The position numbers were made by a program, and so were the translations under genes. Shown here piece after piece: positions 1 to 11,476 of a DNA stretch of 64,000 nt (position 1 is the stretch's first letter; every line of letters begins with the position of its first letter). The stretch is from Chloranthus sessilifolius. Lineage: Eukaryota > Streptophyta > Magnoliopsida > Chloranthales > Chloranthaceae. The stretch lies in the NCBI GenBank assembly GCA_021018995.1, contig CM037595.1, positions 95,182,491-95,246,490 on the forward strand, written 5' to 3'. The notes under the pieces were generated by a model, which made no database searches, was not told the DNA's origin, and saw only the letters and a list, made by a program, of their open reading frames with translations.

Positions 1-788
1 TTGAGCCTACCATACGAGGGTCACTATAGTAGTTTAGCATCATAACATAACACCCTCAATATCATAACATGTCATACACCCCATCCAATCTATGAGGCGA
101 CTGACCATATGTGTACGGTCTCTAAAGACGAGAACACGTACTTCATAACTCATATGTCTTCTCAGAGACCCGTCTTGACTGTAGATGTTAGAATCTTTAA
201 GATGTCTACGTAAGGTACGATATATACAAACCTAAGTTTTTAATCTTATGCTGGCATACACAATGATGTCTTATTCTCATATTCATATTTTAACACTTTA
301 CTTAATATAAGTTTAACCTTAGGCAAGTTCTACATGTAATGTCATATTTAAGGCTTATGAGTGATAGGATCACCGTATATGACACCGTGTACGAGATTAT
401 ATTGAATATGCACTCACCATACTATGATGTCTCATACCACTATGAGTTGTGAGACATACTAATACGGTGTGATTCTCGTTTCGATATCATCTCGGCGAAT
501 CATCATACTCAAGCGTAAGCATGATCTCACATACTCGCGTACATGACCTAACTTATCCATAAAACATAGAACATACTGGTAATAAAAATTGTCCTTAATT
601 TTACTTAGTAATTAGATGTGAAATTCAAGTGATGCTATATATATATATATACACAACACATCAATATAATTATAAAATAGGTGTAGTTTTTAGTGTGCAT
701 GAAATCGGGAAGATGAAAGGTAGGGTTTGACTTCATAGATGGCATCGAAATCCTAAAGTCTTTAGGTTAACGTGGAGAACACGTCAAG

Positions 789-791
<3 letters not shown>

Positions 792-852
<61 letters not shown>
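792..852. repeat. (TA)n microsatellite
   Basis: About 60 bp of uninterrupted TA dinucleotides inside the LTR-like region. Confidence 0.95.
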
Positions 853-858
<6 letters not shown>

Positions 859-1325
859 TAATTGGATAAATACATAAAAATGATATGAAAATTTAAAGTT
901 TAAATCTATCATTACCATCGATCAAAAAGACCTTATTTTAAGATTAACATGCCTAGGAATTTTGGTTCTGATGTATCACGGGTGGAGTATTTGATACTCG
1001 ACTTAAAGACACCGATGTTTTGGGACCCTAAACCTCAAATTGGATATAAAATCCGGGTCCAAGACATTGTGAGTTGATTTCTAAGTGCTTTAAGTTTTAT
1101 CTTTAAGAAACATCTCTGATGTCTTTGGGAAAAGTGAAAGGTCAAAGTTTGACTTTATAGATGACATTGAAATCTTAAAGTATCAATGTCATCGCAAAGG
1201 TCATGTCAAGATTATAAATTTTGACTACTCATATGCCACGTTTCGATAAGAAACGAGTTTGGTGTGAGCGGTCAAAGATTCAACTTTAATTACGTGAATG
1301 CATACACTTTGACGATGTAGGAACA

Positions 1326-1565
1326 GCGGACGTCCGTCCTACCCTCTCGGACGCCCGTCCTACGCAGAATAGTGGGGTATGTAAATCACGAACGTCCGTC
1401 CTAAATCTGTGGACGTCCGTCTTGAAGCTGCGGATGTCCATTTTGAAGCCGCGGACGTCCGTCCTACATTCAACAGAAAAGTGTCCAAAATGTCGACATT
1501 CATCTCAAAGCTTTATGGAAGCGATGAACGTTCGTCCATAATCACAGATGTCCGTCCTGAATGGA
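1326..1565. repeat. Irregular array of GGACGTCCGTCC-type words
   Basis: At least seven copies or near-copies of the palindromic word GGACGTCCG followed by TCCT, separated by 15-30 bp of unrelated sequence. It sits in the same relative place as the TCGACCATCGA arrays of the LTRs further right, which suggests an LTR-borne array. Confidence 0.7.
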
Positions 1566-2283
1566 ATCGAATCAGTTCATCCAAACTATTTTGAGCCATA
1601 TCTAACGAATGTGGGGTTGGTTTCTCCACGGAAGTTGGGGCTTGGGTAGGGTTGGACCTCACTGCCAATTTTCAGTACAGTCCGACCAGTGGTTCGCCAA
1701 CAACGGTGAAACAAAGGGATAGATTAAAGAGAAAATTTCAAAAATTTACAGATTTAATAGAATATAATATACCAAATGTGCAAATCTATCATATTTACAA
1801 AATAATTAGGTTTAATTAATTTTAAACCTATCGATGCAAGATCGAATGCACCCTATTCGACAGGATCTGAGAAGAACAAAAGGATTAATGGGTACCCACC
1901 TGCTGAAACATGAACGTTAGATCTACAACAGTTCGGGTTGAAGAGATCGATGCTCAAAACGTTGAACTTTTTTCTTCTTCGTCCTTCTATCTAGTCGCTA
2001 GACAGAGGTCGCTGTAGTTGAGCGGAAGACCACAGAAGAGTTTTGAGAAAAGAGATTAGAGAGTTGGGAGAGAGAGAGAGATGATGCTGGCTAGAGTTTC
2101 TTAAAAGAAGAAGAGTTAAGATATAACTAAGTTTTCGTAAAAGAAGAAAATGTGAAAAGAAAGTTATATAAATTAAGTAGAGTTTTTTAAAAATAAGGTG
2201 GGTTCTAGTGTGAAATGTTAACACCGTACACAATGCAAAACATTATTTAACACCATTTTAAAAAAACAGGTCAGGTCGTTACA

Positions 2284-2519
2284 CCTGACTCGGGAAAAAC
2301 CCCCTAATGTCCATTTTTTATATATAAAATATCGGGATGGGCTAGGTCGACCCAATGCGACATGATTTTGTCAGACCCGACCCAACCTCTTAGTCGACCT
2401 GACCCGAAGGTCGGATGGGATGTCATTTGGCTTACTTACCCGACACGACCCGACTGATCTAATTCATATGGCCCGACGAGGGAAAAAATCGGGTCGACCC
2501 GACCCGTTCATAACCCTAC
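2284..2519. mobile_element. Right part of a small hAT-like element (TCAATGGGTCGGG family)
   Basis: Rich in GGGTCGACC/GACCCGACC words and ending near 2519 in ACCCGTTCATAACCCTA. The intact counterpart in unit 2 (11477-11851) has both ends. Here the left part is missing and the break coincides with the LTR edge at 2283, so the retroelement appears to have landed inside it. Confidence 0.6.
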
Positions 2520-2666
2520 TCTATACGCTTCCTGTTCCAATGATGCCACTGGTTACTGGTTCGTTCTTCCCAACTCCTCCCTCTCTCCTCCCTCTCTCCT
2601 CACTCCCCAAAAAAACACTCCTTCCGTCCCAAGTCCTCTCTTCCTTCTCACTCCCCAATCCCAAAA

Positions 2667-4010
2667 ATGCCACCAGCATTTCCCCGTCCTTCCAAACCCT
2701 TTCTCTCTCTTAAAACCCTCTCCCTCTCTCTCTCCACCTCCACCAACCACCACCAAACCCCTCTCCCCCCCCTCTCAATCCCCTCCCCTTCTCGCATCCA
2801 AAAACTCATCGCCTCCCAACCCGACCCCCTCCTCGCCAAAGAAATCTTCGATCTCGCGGCCCGCCACCCCAACTTCCGCCACTCCTACTCCTCCTTCCAC
2901 ACCCTCATCATCAAACTCGCCCGATGCCGCCAATTCCGCCTCGCAGAATCCCTAATCCGTCGCCTCAAATCCCTTAACTACTCCGTCACCCCCGGCCTCT
3001 TCTCGGATCTCTTCGAAATCTACGGCGACGCGAAGCTCCCCGAAAAAGCCCTCCGAGCATTCCACACCATGATCGATTTCAACTGCGATCCCCTCCCCAA
3101 ACACCTCAACTCCATCCTCACCGTCCTCGTTGGTTGCAGTCGCCTCGACGCAGCCCTTTCGATCTTCAATGACGCCGATCGGCGGTTCGGTATATCGCCC
3201 GACGTCCGATCGTATAACATTCTGATGCACGAGTTATGCGTGCACGGGAAATTGAGTGTCGCGTACTCGCTTTTTAATCGGATGTTTAAGCAAGATATTG
3301 TCCCTGATGTTGAATCGTATCGGATCATGATGCAGGGGTTGTGTAGGAGGAGCCAGGTGAATCGGGCGGTAGATCTGTTGGAGGATATGTTGAATAAGGG
3401 GTTTGTACCCGATACTTTGAGTTACACGACGTTGTTGAATAGTTTGTGTAGGAAGAAGAAATTGCGGGAGGCGTTTAAGCTTCTTTGTAGGATGAAGGTG
3501 AAGGGTTGTAATCCCGATATCGTGCATTACAATACTGTGATTCTAGGGTTTTGTAGGGAAGGGCGCCCGTTGGATGCGGTTAAGGTTATTAAAGAGATGC
3601 CTTTGAATGGGTGCATTCCGAATTTGGTTTCTTATCGGACTTTGGTTAATGGGTTGTGTGATCAAGGGATGCTTGCTGAGGGGAAGAATTATATGGAGGA
3701 GATGATATCGAAGGGATTTGCGCCCCATTTTTCGGCTTTTCATGCTCTGGTCACGGGTTTTTGCAATGCGGGTAAGATGGATGATGCTTGTGGAGTGCTT
3801 GGGGAAATGCTAAGGAATGGCGTTGCTCCACATACAGACACTTGGGTGGTGCTTGTTCCCAGGATTTGTGATGACGATGGGGACTTGGAGGAGATTTTTG
3901 AGAAGATTGTGATGGAAGATTGGAAGCGTGTCACAAGAATCGTGCAAGCGGGGTTTGGTTTAGAGGAATATCTGATTAGAAGGCTACAGGAAAAGCCATT
4001 GAAATTTTGA
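2667..4010 (+). CDS. P-class pentatricopeptide repeat protein, probably mitochondrial
   Basis: A single uninterrupted 447-residue reading frame. Residues 1-40 are rich in Ser, Pro, Arg and Lys with almost no acids, as in an organelle transit peptide. Six clean 35-residue PPR motifs follow one another at 179-213, 214-248, 249-283, 284-318, 319-353 and 354-388, each with the SYN/SYRTL...LC..G pattern and a C-terminal P-D/N junction. Weaker repeats lie upstream (about 75-178) and one after 388. There is no E, DYW or SMR domain, so it is a P-class protein; such proteins bind organelle RNA and act in its processing or stability. The order and wording of the motifs recall Arabidopsis At4g01400 from memory. 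PPR genes of this class usually lack introns, which fits. The second copy at 11986 is dead, so this is the only working one here. Third codon positions are almost all C up to about nt 3190 and then change to G/T-rich. Confidence 0.88.
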   Translation: MPPAFPRPSKPFLSLKTLSLSLSTSTNHHQTPLPPLSIPSPSRIQKLIASQPDPLLAKEIFDLAARHPNFRHSYSSFHTLIIKLARCRQFRLAESLIRRLKSLNYSVTPGLFSDLFEIYGDAKLPEKALRAFHTMIDFNCDPLPKHLNSILTVLVGCSRLDAALSIFNDADRRFGISPDVRSYNILMHELCVHGKLSVAYSLFNRMFKQDIVPDVESYRIMMQGLCRRSQVNRAVDLLEDMLNKGFVPDTLSYTTLLNSLCRKKKLREAFKLLCRMKVKGCNPDIVHYNTVILGFCREGRPLDAVKVIKEMPLNGCIPNLVSYRTLVNGLCDQGMLAEGKNYMEEMISKGFAPHFSAFHALVTGFCNAGKMDDACGVLGEMLRNGVAPHTDTWVVLVPRICDDDGDLEEIFEKIVMEDWKRVTRIVQAGFGLEEYLIRRLQEKPLKF

Positions 4011-5124
4011 TTTTGCTAAGGAATCAGTGAATTGATTCCGTTCTATAATTTGATGGGATTCCGATCCAGTGATTAAGGTATGAATATTTCCTAGCGATTT
4101 GTGGGTTTATGCTTTGCGTAACTTTTTTTGCACTGTTTACTGTTTAAGATTTGATTGATTATAGAAGGGATTGGAATAGTGGATGATTATGTTGCAAAGT
4201 AAAAACATTGTCTCTCAAATATGTTAGCACTTAGCATGTAACCTTTGAGAAACTTAAACAATGTGTAATTATTTCATTCATCAATGATTAAACATTGTTT
4301 TTGAAAACAAGTTCCAAAACTCTTTTCGCACTGGGAGGTGGGGAGCTACCCTGGTGAAGCTCGATCTCCGCTGTTCTCAAACCATGATACCTTTTCTATA
4401 AAGAAACAAACCAAGATAAATAATTGACTAATTCAAAACCATGATTCACAATTTATTTTCACGCTCAAAAGAGGGTTGATTATTTCAATTGTGATAGATA
4501 AAATTTTTTAGTCTCTTGTCGTGGATTTTAATTCCCTTGACGTGAAGTTGTATATTGTAACTTGTAGTCCCGTGAAATTTGTTGGGGTCGGTTGAGAAAG
4601 AGATGGGAATTTGTCTAGAGGCACAAATCTATCCAGATTGGAATGTATATTTCCTCAACTCTAACATGCCCACAACACCTGATAAATATAGGAGTGAGAG
4701 TTAGAAGATTCTAGCACGGTAATGTGGTGACTAGCATTTTAGATTTTAGCATCATTACCATCCTCTAGAAGTAGCATCTCACAAGCACTTTACAATGTCC
4801 TATTTTTTGCATGGGTGAAAACTCTATGTAAGATGATCCTCACTACATTGCTTTGTCCCGTCTATTTGGAGTTGGCTTTGAGCGTCCTATTTCTCTACTT
4901 ATTGATGTTTAAGGCTAAACTCCTTGCACGCTCACCTTTTCACGGGCATATCCATCAAACACTTGATCGACGTTCGGGTGGTAATCCGAGGTCTTTCCTC
5001 TTGTTTGATCTTTCATCGCATCCTGGATCAATGGTTAGAACTTCATCCATGACATCTATGGCATGAGGATTTTGATCCGTCCATTGATCTCCCTCAATAA
5101 CGTGTTTTGGAGCTCTTTTTTTGA
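4011..5124. other. Intergenic, duplicated, no gene seen
   Basis: Noncoding sequence shared with unit 2 (13710-14260 and 17804-18504). The 3' untranslated region of the PPR gene presumably lies at its left. No repeat structure or coding signal was recognised; reading frames here are short and not conserved with the duplicate. Confidence 0.6.
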
Positions 5125-5868
5125 TTAAATTTTCGTCACAAACTCTACCACGAAGGTAAACTATTGGGACCAGTTGTTTAGCATTTTGATGTAAAATTAG
5201 CTGGATGAGAAGGAGCTTATTTTCAATAAAGAGAAAAATTACACTCAGTAAGGCCACTTTGTCAACTATTCCAATATGTTTTGTGCTCATGTTCAACTGT
5301 CCTACTACTACGGTGAAAGGATGGGAAACAACACAAAGGCATTTTTTTTATGGAGTGGGAGGAAAGCAAAAGGAAAGATACATATGGTAAATTGGGATGT
5401 GTTTAGAATACCGGTCGAATTTGAGGGTTTTGTATCCAATTCATGAGAAGTATGAACATGGCTATGTTGGGGAAATGTCTATAGATGTGGAAATGAGGGA
5501 GAGTTTGTGGGTCCATTGGCTAGCAGAGAAATACGAAAGGATTGTCCTGGATGAACCATAAGGGTGCTGAGAGGAAAAAAAGGGTTGAGCTGGTGGAAAG
5601 GTGTGCAAAAAGTAAGACGGAAGTTTGATGAAGCTTTTAAGATAAGCTCGTAATTAGATTTTGACAAGATAACCGATATGGGCCGGAATAGTTGGGATTT
5701 GGCCGCTATATAATTTTAGCAATTAACAAGAATTTTATGGTTTCATATGTTAGGGAAAGCAGTGAGGGGGTCAGTTCTTGGAATGTCCAACTACGTAGGA
5801 ATTTGAGGGAGGAAAAGATTGAGGAATTTGTAAGTGTACTTGGAGAGTTGAGCGGAATGGAGGATGCG
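5125..5868 (+). mobile_element. L1-type LINE reverse transcriptase fragment (unit 1 copy)
   Basis: Conceptual translation in shifting frames matches the C-terminal part of plant L1 reverse transcriptases: a region like ERITLIKATLSNIPIYF, then FKCPATVVKRWE, FLWSG, a VNW motif, and MAMLGKWLWRCGNEGESLWV, running on toward the zf-RVT region (SWNVQLRRNLREE...EFVSVLGEL). The catalytic part lies upstream and is missing. Stops and frameshifts interrupt it, so it is a dead fragment. The paralogous fragment at 18505 reads better in places, and the two together make the identification firm. Confidence 0.75.
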
Positions 5869-7640
5869 GTGACGAGGAGGCATTGTGAGATGATGGAAAG
5901 TTCGGTGGGTGGTTTCAGAGGTTGGTTGGTTGAAGAATGGGTTGATGACGAGGGGATGGAGGAGGCAGTGAGGAAGTTGTAAGGTGAGGTGGTGGTGGTG
6001 GAGGACATGGATGTGGAGGTTCCGGGCGGAGGATGTGTGGTGACTGAACAACAGTTGGACAATCTTGGGCCGTCCATTTGGGAGGAAGATCGAAGGGTTG
6101 AGATTACCCAGTTGGGACTGTTGCTTCGCTTGGGGCGGGATATTCTTTGGTTGATGATTCAAATTTGAATTCAAAATTTGAATCTGAAATGGCTTTTTGT
6201 TTGATGCTGAAGAAGGATTTTATAGTGGTTGCTCGAGAGGGTACTTTGATCTCATGAATGATGAATGGACACAGTTTGTGAGGGGGTTTGTGGTCTCATT
6301 ATGGAATGGGCTAGACATATGGAGGGAGCTATGCCATGTGTTATAGGTGACTTAAGACCTTTGACCCAGGTCCTTAGTGTTGGTGATCCTGGACTGAGGC
6401 CTAGTAATCCTGGTCCAGTGCTACCCTCGGCAAACATGGTTTTCAACCTGTTGGACTTTGACTAGGCCGTTAATGTTGATGAGGCTTCGGGTTTGGATAA
6501 CAGGCAGGTCCGCGACCTACCTATGACTTCTAGATACTTAGGGGTTTGGTTCGATATTTGAGTCTTCAGATATGTGTGCAGGGCAGGATGATAAGAGGGA
6601 TGATGTACCTGAGGGGGAGACGGCGCCTCTGTTGGGCGTTGATCGTGTGATCTCGATGGCAGCTGACTTGCTCAATTCTTCTGAAGATGAAGGGGCTTCT
6701 TTTCCTTTTCAGAAACTGATTTGGAACGGGTGGTGGATTCGATGCCCAACCTTTGCGCACGTCCTCTCGGATTCCTTCCAATGCCTTTCTGACGCGTTCC
6801 TCTCATGCAGTGAGGGTTGGTACATGCCAATGAGAGACCTCTTCATCTCCTGTCTTGACTTCTTCCAAGTCACCATCTGGAGGTTGCGCTCTTGGATAGA
6901 CTTTCTTTTTCTTATCCGCTAATTTCTGATTTGGTCGGTTATGCTGCCTGTAATGCTAATGGCCTCTCCAACCAGGTAATGATTCCAATTTTGAAATCAT
7001 GGGTAGAAACTTTGTTACCTCTCTAGGATGTTTTGCTTTTAATAATGGTCTCTCTGGTCTTTGTAAGTTTTTGGTCATAGTTTTGTTCCCAAATAGTTGT
7101 ATGCTTCAAGTGTTTTCAGGGGTCACCCTAAAACAGTTGGGAACACCCTCATTGGTCTGGATGGGGCTAATGAAGGGGATGTTTAGGGGTAAATCTGCAG
7201 TCTAGTAACTCGAATGAGCAGGATATTACTTTCTTGGGACTGAAGATTGCTTCTAGTGTTGGCCCATTTATGGGACATCTTTTATACTGTTACTTTTTTG
7301 TTCTTGTTTCCTTTTGCTTTTATTCTTTTGTTTCCCTTGTTTCGCTGGTGGTGTTTGATATCGTCATCCTGTTCAGCTAAGCCTATTTCGAAGATCCGAC
7401 TGGAGTGGGAGCAACTATGTCCACCTTAGAACACCTAGAGTTTCCATTGGCTCGTTTATGGAGCAGCAATTGTATTGTCGCCTCTTTTTTATTTTTTCCT
7501 TTTGCTTCTGATTCTTTTGGTTACCTTGTTTTTCTTTCGTGGGAAAGCATCTCGTTGCGCCTGTCTTCTTTGGTCTGCTGTATTATCATTAATTTTAATG
7601 AAATTTCGTCTATAATTTGATCCAAAAAAGAAAAGAAAAC
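5869..7640 (+). mobile_element. Decayed LINE-derived block ending in a LINE 3' tail (unit 1)
   Basis: Joined abruptly to the reverse transcriptase fragment. The first part (5869-6180) encodes short acidic, Gly/Val-rich stretches and may be ORF1-like. The last 280 bp are typical of plant L1 3' ends: a T-rich run, GCGCCTGTCTTCTTTGGTCTGC, a TTTTAATGAAATTTCGT segment, then TTTGATCC and an A-rich tail at 7621-7640. Two LINE remnants may have been fused. No intact frame. Confidence 0.55.
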
Positions 7641-8635
7641 ATCCCTTCAAATTGGAGTGATACTCACTGTTCATTTAAACTTTAAAGTGAATGTAAGTGT
7701 TATCAAAATTATCATACATGTGAGAATAAAGTGTGATCAAAATTATCACCTATGTGGATATTGACCCATGTAACTATATTAAGGACTTGAATTTGTTTAT
7801 GTTCTTCCCTTACAGTTTGATATCACCGTACATATGCGTTTAGACCTTGAGAACTCATGGATAAATTGCATTGTTCTTTAACTAAGAATGGCAGAATACC
7901 AAGTTGTTAATTGATCAGTCTTTTCTCCTTCTGCATGCACTCACACAGGTTGAATAAGAGTGATGCTGAGAACCGTTATTGATTCATTATTGATTAAGTG
8001 CTGTCAGTGACTGGGTGCATTTGCTGGCCCTTGATCATTGCTTTTATAAAGCGCAAAATCTCTTGATCTTACATTTAAACTTTATTTTCATCACTGTAGA
8101 ATTTCATTTCCATATTGGGTTATGTGAAATGTGCAGCAGATTGAAAGTTAATGCCTAGTATGGTTGCGATCAAGTTTTGCTTGTTTTATTCAGCAACAAT
8201 TTGATGACCTGCAGCTATTTGCATGTAGGGTTACTATCTACATCAAAAGTGAACTTCTTTTCTGTGCTCTAGGCATTTGCGATGTAGATGATCAATGCGT
8301 ATTAAATATTCTTATTTTCTTCTGATTTTGTTTCTTAATAACACTTGGTTTCCTCCAGGGGTCTGGACTGGGTAGTGTAAGCTATCATGTTCTATTCATA
8401 TACTGCCTCTGTTATATGGCACTCAAAATATTAGTCCATCTACAACGGTTGGTGGAGGGAGATTGACCCGAACACCAGAAACGCTGCACAGTTCTGGTAT
8501 GTAGTTCCTTTGTGTTAGCAACTTTACTAAGGACTAATATTTAGGTAAGCAGTCCGAGTGCCAGGTGACTTGGTACTTGGGTTACTTTTTGGGATGTTTG
8601 CCCAACAGCATTACTTATGTAAGCTTATTACTCTT
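7641..8635. other. No gene seen
   Basis: AT-rich unique-looking sequence; only its right part (from about 8350) resembles unit 2 (from about 24790). No coding frame or repeat structure recognised. Confidence 0.6.
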
Positions 8636-9030
8636 ATACCCATTCCAAACAAATGATCACTTCTATTGACACGTGGCACCAATTTTCATCAAATGTGTTT
8701 TTTGATCTGAAGACAATGATCGAAAGATCCATGATGTTGAAGATAGGAACGATAAAACATTTCTATCATGTGATTTAAAGCAGTCATTGCTTTTAAAATT
8801 AATGGCTGTAGCTGATCTAGAGTTTACATGGTAGTTTGTTCATTTTAAAAGCTTTTTAGTACTTTGAATCGTATGCATAAGATACTTGTTTGATGCAATC
8901 ATTAATCAAGCAGTTCTTTGTATCAGGTCCTTTGAATCGCATGGTGTACTTGATGAAACCACATGCCATGTGTCCACAATCAATGACCCATTCCAATTCT
9001 TTGTCTGGAATGGTTGGATTACCATATATG
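8636..9030. mobile_element. Foldback MITE-like element (CCATTCC ends), unit 1 copy
   Basis: The left arm begins CCCATTCCAAACAAA and the right arm reads as its approximate reverse complement near 8985-9030 (...TGGAATGG). Inside are GACACGTGGCA and its counterpart TGCCATGTGTC. The same element is at 25149-25533, so it predates the duplication. The coding frames over it have no support. Confidence 0.55.
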
Positions 9031-9550
9031 AGCTCTATTCTATGTATTTTGTGCAATATTTTTTTCTTTCAAAAACTTAAACAGGTACAATATGGGCACT
9101 ATATTATAATTGACAACCAAACAATGATTTGGAACCGTAGTCCCCAAGTTGGGGTTTGACAATAATTCAACAAGGTTAAAATTTGGGCAAATTCGGCAAG
9201 ATCTGGAAAAAATCGGACAAAAAGTGTAAGAACAATAAAATAAGGTTAAACAGTATGGATAAATTTAAAAAAAATTAAAAAGTCACGTTTATTGAAAGAG
9301 TTGCGAATTAATCTCAAATTTCACAATTTTTGAAAAATTCGTGAATAGCTCATGATTAATTCTGTTCACCAAAAAATCGCGAATTATTGCCATTTATTTT
9401 AAAAATTCGGCGATTTTGGTAACTACTAACTATGTTTGGAATTGTCAGTGATTGGGTACACTTGACACTATTCCAATTAAATTGGGTGTGAAATTTGGAA
9501 ACCCACTTTCATGGTTGTAGAAAAGGTTTTTTTTTGTTGAAATCCTTTCA

Positions 9551-9581
<31 letters not shown>

Positions 9582-9789
9582 AAATGAAAGTGAAGCCACG
9601 CTACCAAGGTATCAACATCGGTATCAGTCTCGGGTATCTGTACCCGAGTGACGGATATGTATTGGTCGATATGACTTTAAGAATTTTTCTATCTTCTTAT
9701 TTTTTTTCTCAAAAAAATTTTTGAAACTAAAAAAAAACTTAGAATTAAAATAAATTTTGTACTATATATATTGCTCTCATAACCAATGT

Positions 9790-9845
<56 letters not shown>

Positions 9846-9883
9846 GTATGTATAGGGGCATACCCACATATAGCATAAGTGGG
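9031..9883. repeat. Noncoding, with TA tracts and dispersed GTATCGGTATC-type repeat
   Basis: (TA)n at about 9550-9578 and 9793-9832, the latter running into a TGTA tetranucleotide repeat up to about 9853. Between them, 9598-9680 carries the GGTATCAACATCGGTATCAG repeat also seen at 26140, 33110 and 57340. No gene. Confidence 0.7.
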
Positions 9884-10190
9884 GGTTGAAGCCCCCCATT
9901 TGACGCCGCCTATGTTTGAAACCCAAGTCGATCAAGTATCATCTAAAAAAAATTAGAAAGTGTAATTTTCCAATGTTGAATTTGGGTCAAAGGTGCAAAT
10001 TCTAATGCATCATGTTTGGGTGGCGAGCCACAAACTTTGACCTGTGATTTGAAGGGTAAAATAGTCCAATTTCTTTTCTAGAAACCTTGGGGACTGGCTG
10101 AACCCTTAGAGGATGTGGTGTAACTCGTGATCACATGGTATGTGATTTAATACTCGAAGGTATTGTGAAAAATGCTACTTTTGAGGGTAC
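9884..10190 (-). repeat. Repeat arm, reverse orientation (unit 1)
   Basis: Reverse complement of the block at 10985-11280 (shared words: GTGCAAATTCTAATGC, GATTTGAAGGGTAAAATAG, GTGTAACTCGTGATCACATGG). The pair encloses a CA/TA microsatellite into which a second foldback inserted. Same structure at 27060-27310 and 27960-28230. Confidence 0.65.
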
Positions 10191-10218
10191 CACACACACA
10201 CACACACACATATATATA

Positions 10219-10916
10219 TGGGAAATTTATAGGATCAACCCTGTCAGATTCACCTTTTCCGTCAGAGACCCTATATTTTCACCTTTCACCAAACCGACCA
10301 GCTTTAAGCCGAGCCAGTTCCACCTACCACAAAAGTCTCAAATACCCCTTCTTACACTTTTTATCCTTCTACATAGTTTAAAATTTTAAAAATTTGCATT
10401 TTTTTTTAATACTTACGCGATGTGAAGCAACATCTATGCCGTTTGATTTGAAGGCCACAATACAAAGATCGATGGTGCCAAAGATTGACACGAAAAAAGG
10501 CGATGTCGCCGCTTTAAAAAAAATAAAAAAAAATTGCCTGTCTAGAGAGTCGCTAGCCACTCTCTAGACAGGCGCTAGCGACTCTCTCGATAGTCGAATT
10601 TTTTTTTTTTTTTTTTTAAAGAGGCGATTATTGCTCTTTTATTTTTTTCTTGTCAATCCTTGGCACCATTGATCTTTATATTGTGGCCTTCAAATCAGAC
10701 GACATAGATGATGCTTCACATCGCGTAAATATAAAAAGTGCAAAGTTTTAAAATTTTAAACTATGTAGAGCCTTGAAAATGTAAGAAGGGGTATTTGAGA
10801 CTTTTTGTGCTGCTGGAACTGGCCCGGCTTGGATCTGGTCGGTTTGGTGAAAGGTGAAAATATAGGGTCTTTGACCAAAAGGGTGAATCTGACAGGGTCG
10901 ATCTTGTAAATTTCCG
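10219..10916. mobile_element. Foldback element with about 330-bp arms
   Basis: Left arm starts GGAAATTTATAGGATCAACC and the right arm ends GATCTTGTAAATTTCC. The arms match inversely over about 320 bp, including CTATATTTTCACCTTTCACC and its complement, and AAATACCCCTTCTTAC and its complement. The centre is T/A homopolymer. It sits inside a CA/TA microsatellite, so target duplication cannot be read securely. Absent from unit 2, so inserted after the duplication. Confidence 0.75.
10537..10572. repeat. Perfect short hairpin in the foldback centre
   Basis: A 14-bp stem, CCTGTCTAGAGAGT, with an 8-base loop (CGCTAGCC) and the exact complement. Further copies of GCTAG and CTCTC follow to 10592. Confidence 0.9.
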
Positions 10917-10984
10917 TATATATATAGGGTCGATCCTTAAATCTGACAGGGTCGATCCTGTAAATTTCCCTATATATATATATA

Positions 10985-11280
10985 AGAATTGCGAATATGC
11001 ATTCGAACGCACGGCGTTGACTATGCGTTCGAATCCTAGATCACGTGGCATGTGGTAACGACTTACACCCATCCTTTAATGGTTCACCCTGCCCCTTAGG
11101 GTCTTAGAATTTTTTTTTAATTTTCGGACCATTTTTCCCTTCAAAACCATGGTCGAAGTTTCCCATCTGCCCTTGAACCCGGTGCATTGAATTTTTGCAC
11201 CTTTGACCAACAATTGGACGGTGAATAAATACCCTTTTCAATTTTTTCTTAAAAGGATGGACTTGATAGACGTGGACGCT
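10985..11280 (+). repeat. Repeat arm, forward orientation (unit 1)
   Basis: Same sequence as 27960-28230, and the inverse of 9884-10190. Contains TCACGTGGCATGTGG, TTTTTCCCTTCAAAACC and GGTGCATTGAATTTTTGC. It marks the right boundary of unit 1. Confidence 0.65.
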
Positions 11281-11476
11281 TTCAAAGAATGTGTGGCCGC
11301 GAACAGAGGTATCCTTGAATCAATTGATTGCATTGAATCATATAATAGATACCTTGTTTCGTGCCAATTATTTTTTGCACCAAAGATTTACTTAATACCA
11401 TTCAAATAATCAGATTTATATGGTGTTTTCACATGGCACAGGTCTCAAAATACCAAGGCTTTCTTTTAAATTATGT
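11281..11476. other. Short spacer between duplication units
   Basis: About 200 bp without recognised features. Confidence 0.5.

Larger units (their letters stand above)
1..2283 (-). mobile_element. Remnant of a long-LTR retrotransposon (LTR-like, left end outside window)
   Basis: No host gene is visible. The stretch ends at 2283 in GTTACA, exactly where similarity to the second duplication unit begins, so an LTR edge (TGTAAC on the minus strand) is the simplest reading. Its layout parallels the LTRs at 36662 and 46600: a cluster of short palindromic words about 0.7-0.95 kb from this edge, then an AG-rich stretch near 2035-2120. No coding part is seen. It is an old-looking fossil, and family assignment (chromovirus, Tekay/Del-like) is inference. 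Confidence 0.42.
2284..11280 (+). other. Segmental duplication, unit 1
   Basis: Colinear, same-strand similarity to about 11590-28230. Shared landmarks in order: the GGGTCGACCC element end, PPR coding sequence, LINE reverse transcriptase fragment, LINE 3' tail, a CCATTCC-ended foldback, the block at 9884-10190, and the block at 10985-11280 containing CCGGTGCATTGAATTTTTGC-like sequence. This unit is the shorter, less invaded copy and keeps the intact PPR gene. Divergence is enough that scattered substitutions and small indels are seen everywhere, so the duplication is not recent. Confidence 0.85.

Noticed and set aside
2952-3934. Several minus-strand frames over the PPR gene
   Set aside because: Shadows of the plus-strand gene; they show no domains and follow from its base composition.
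5692-6174. Possible host genes in the 5.7-6.2 kb frames
   Set aside because: Both strands have frames, but the plus reading fits decayed LINE sequence and the duplicate in unit 2 does not preserve the frames.
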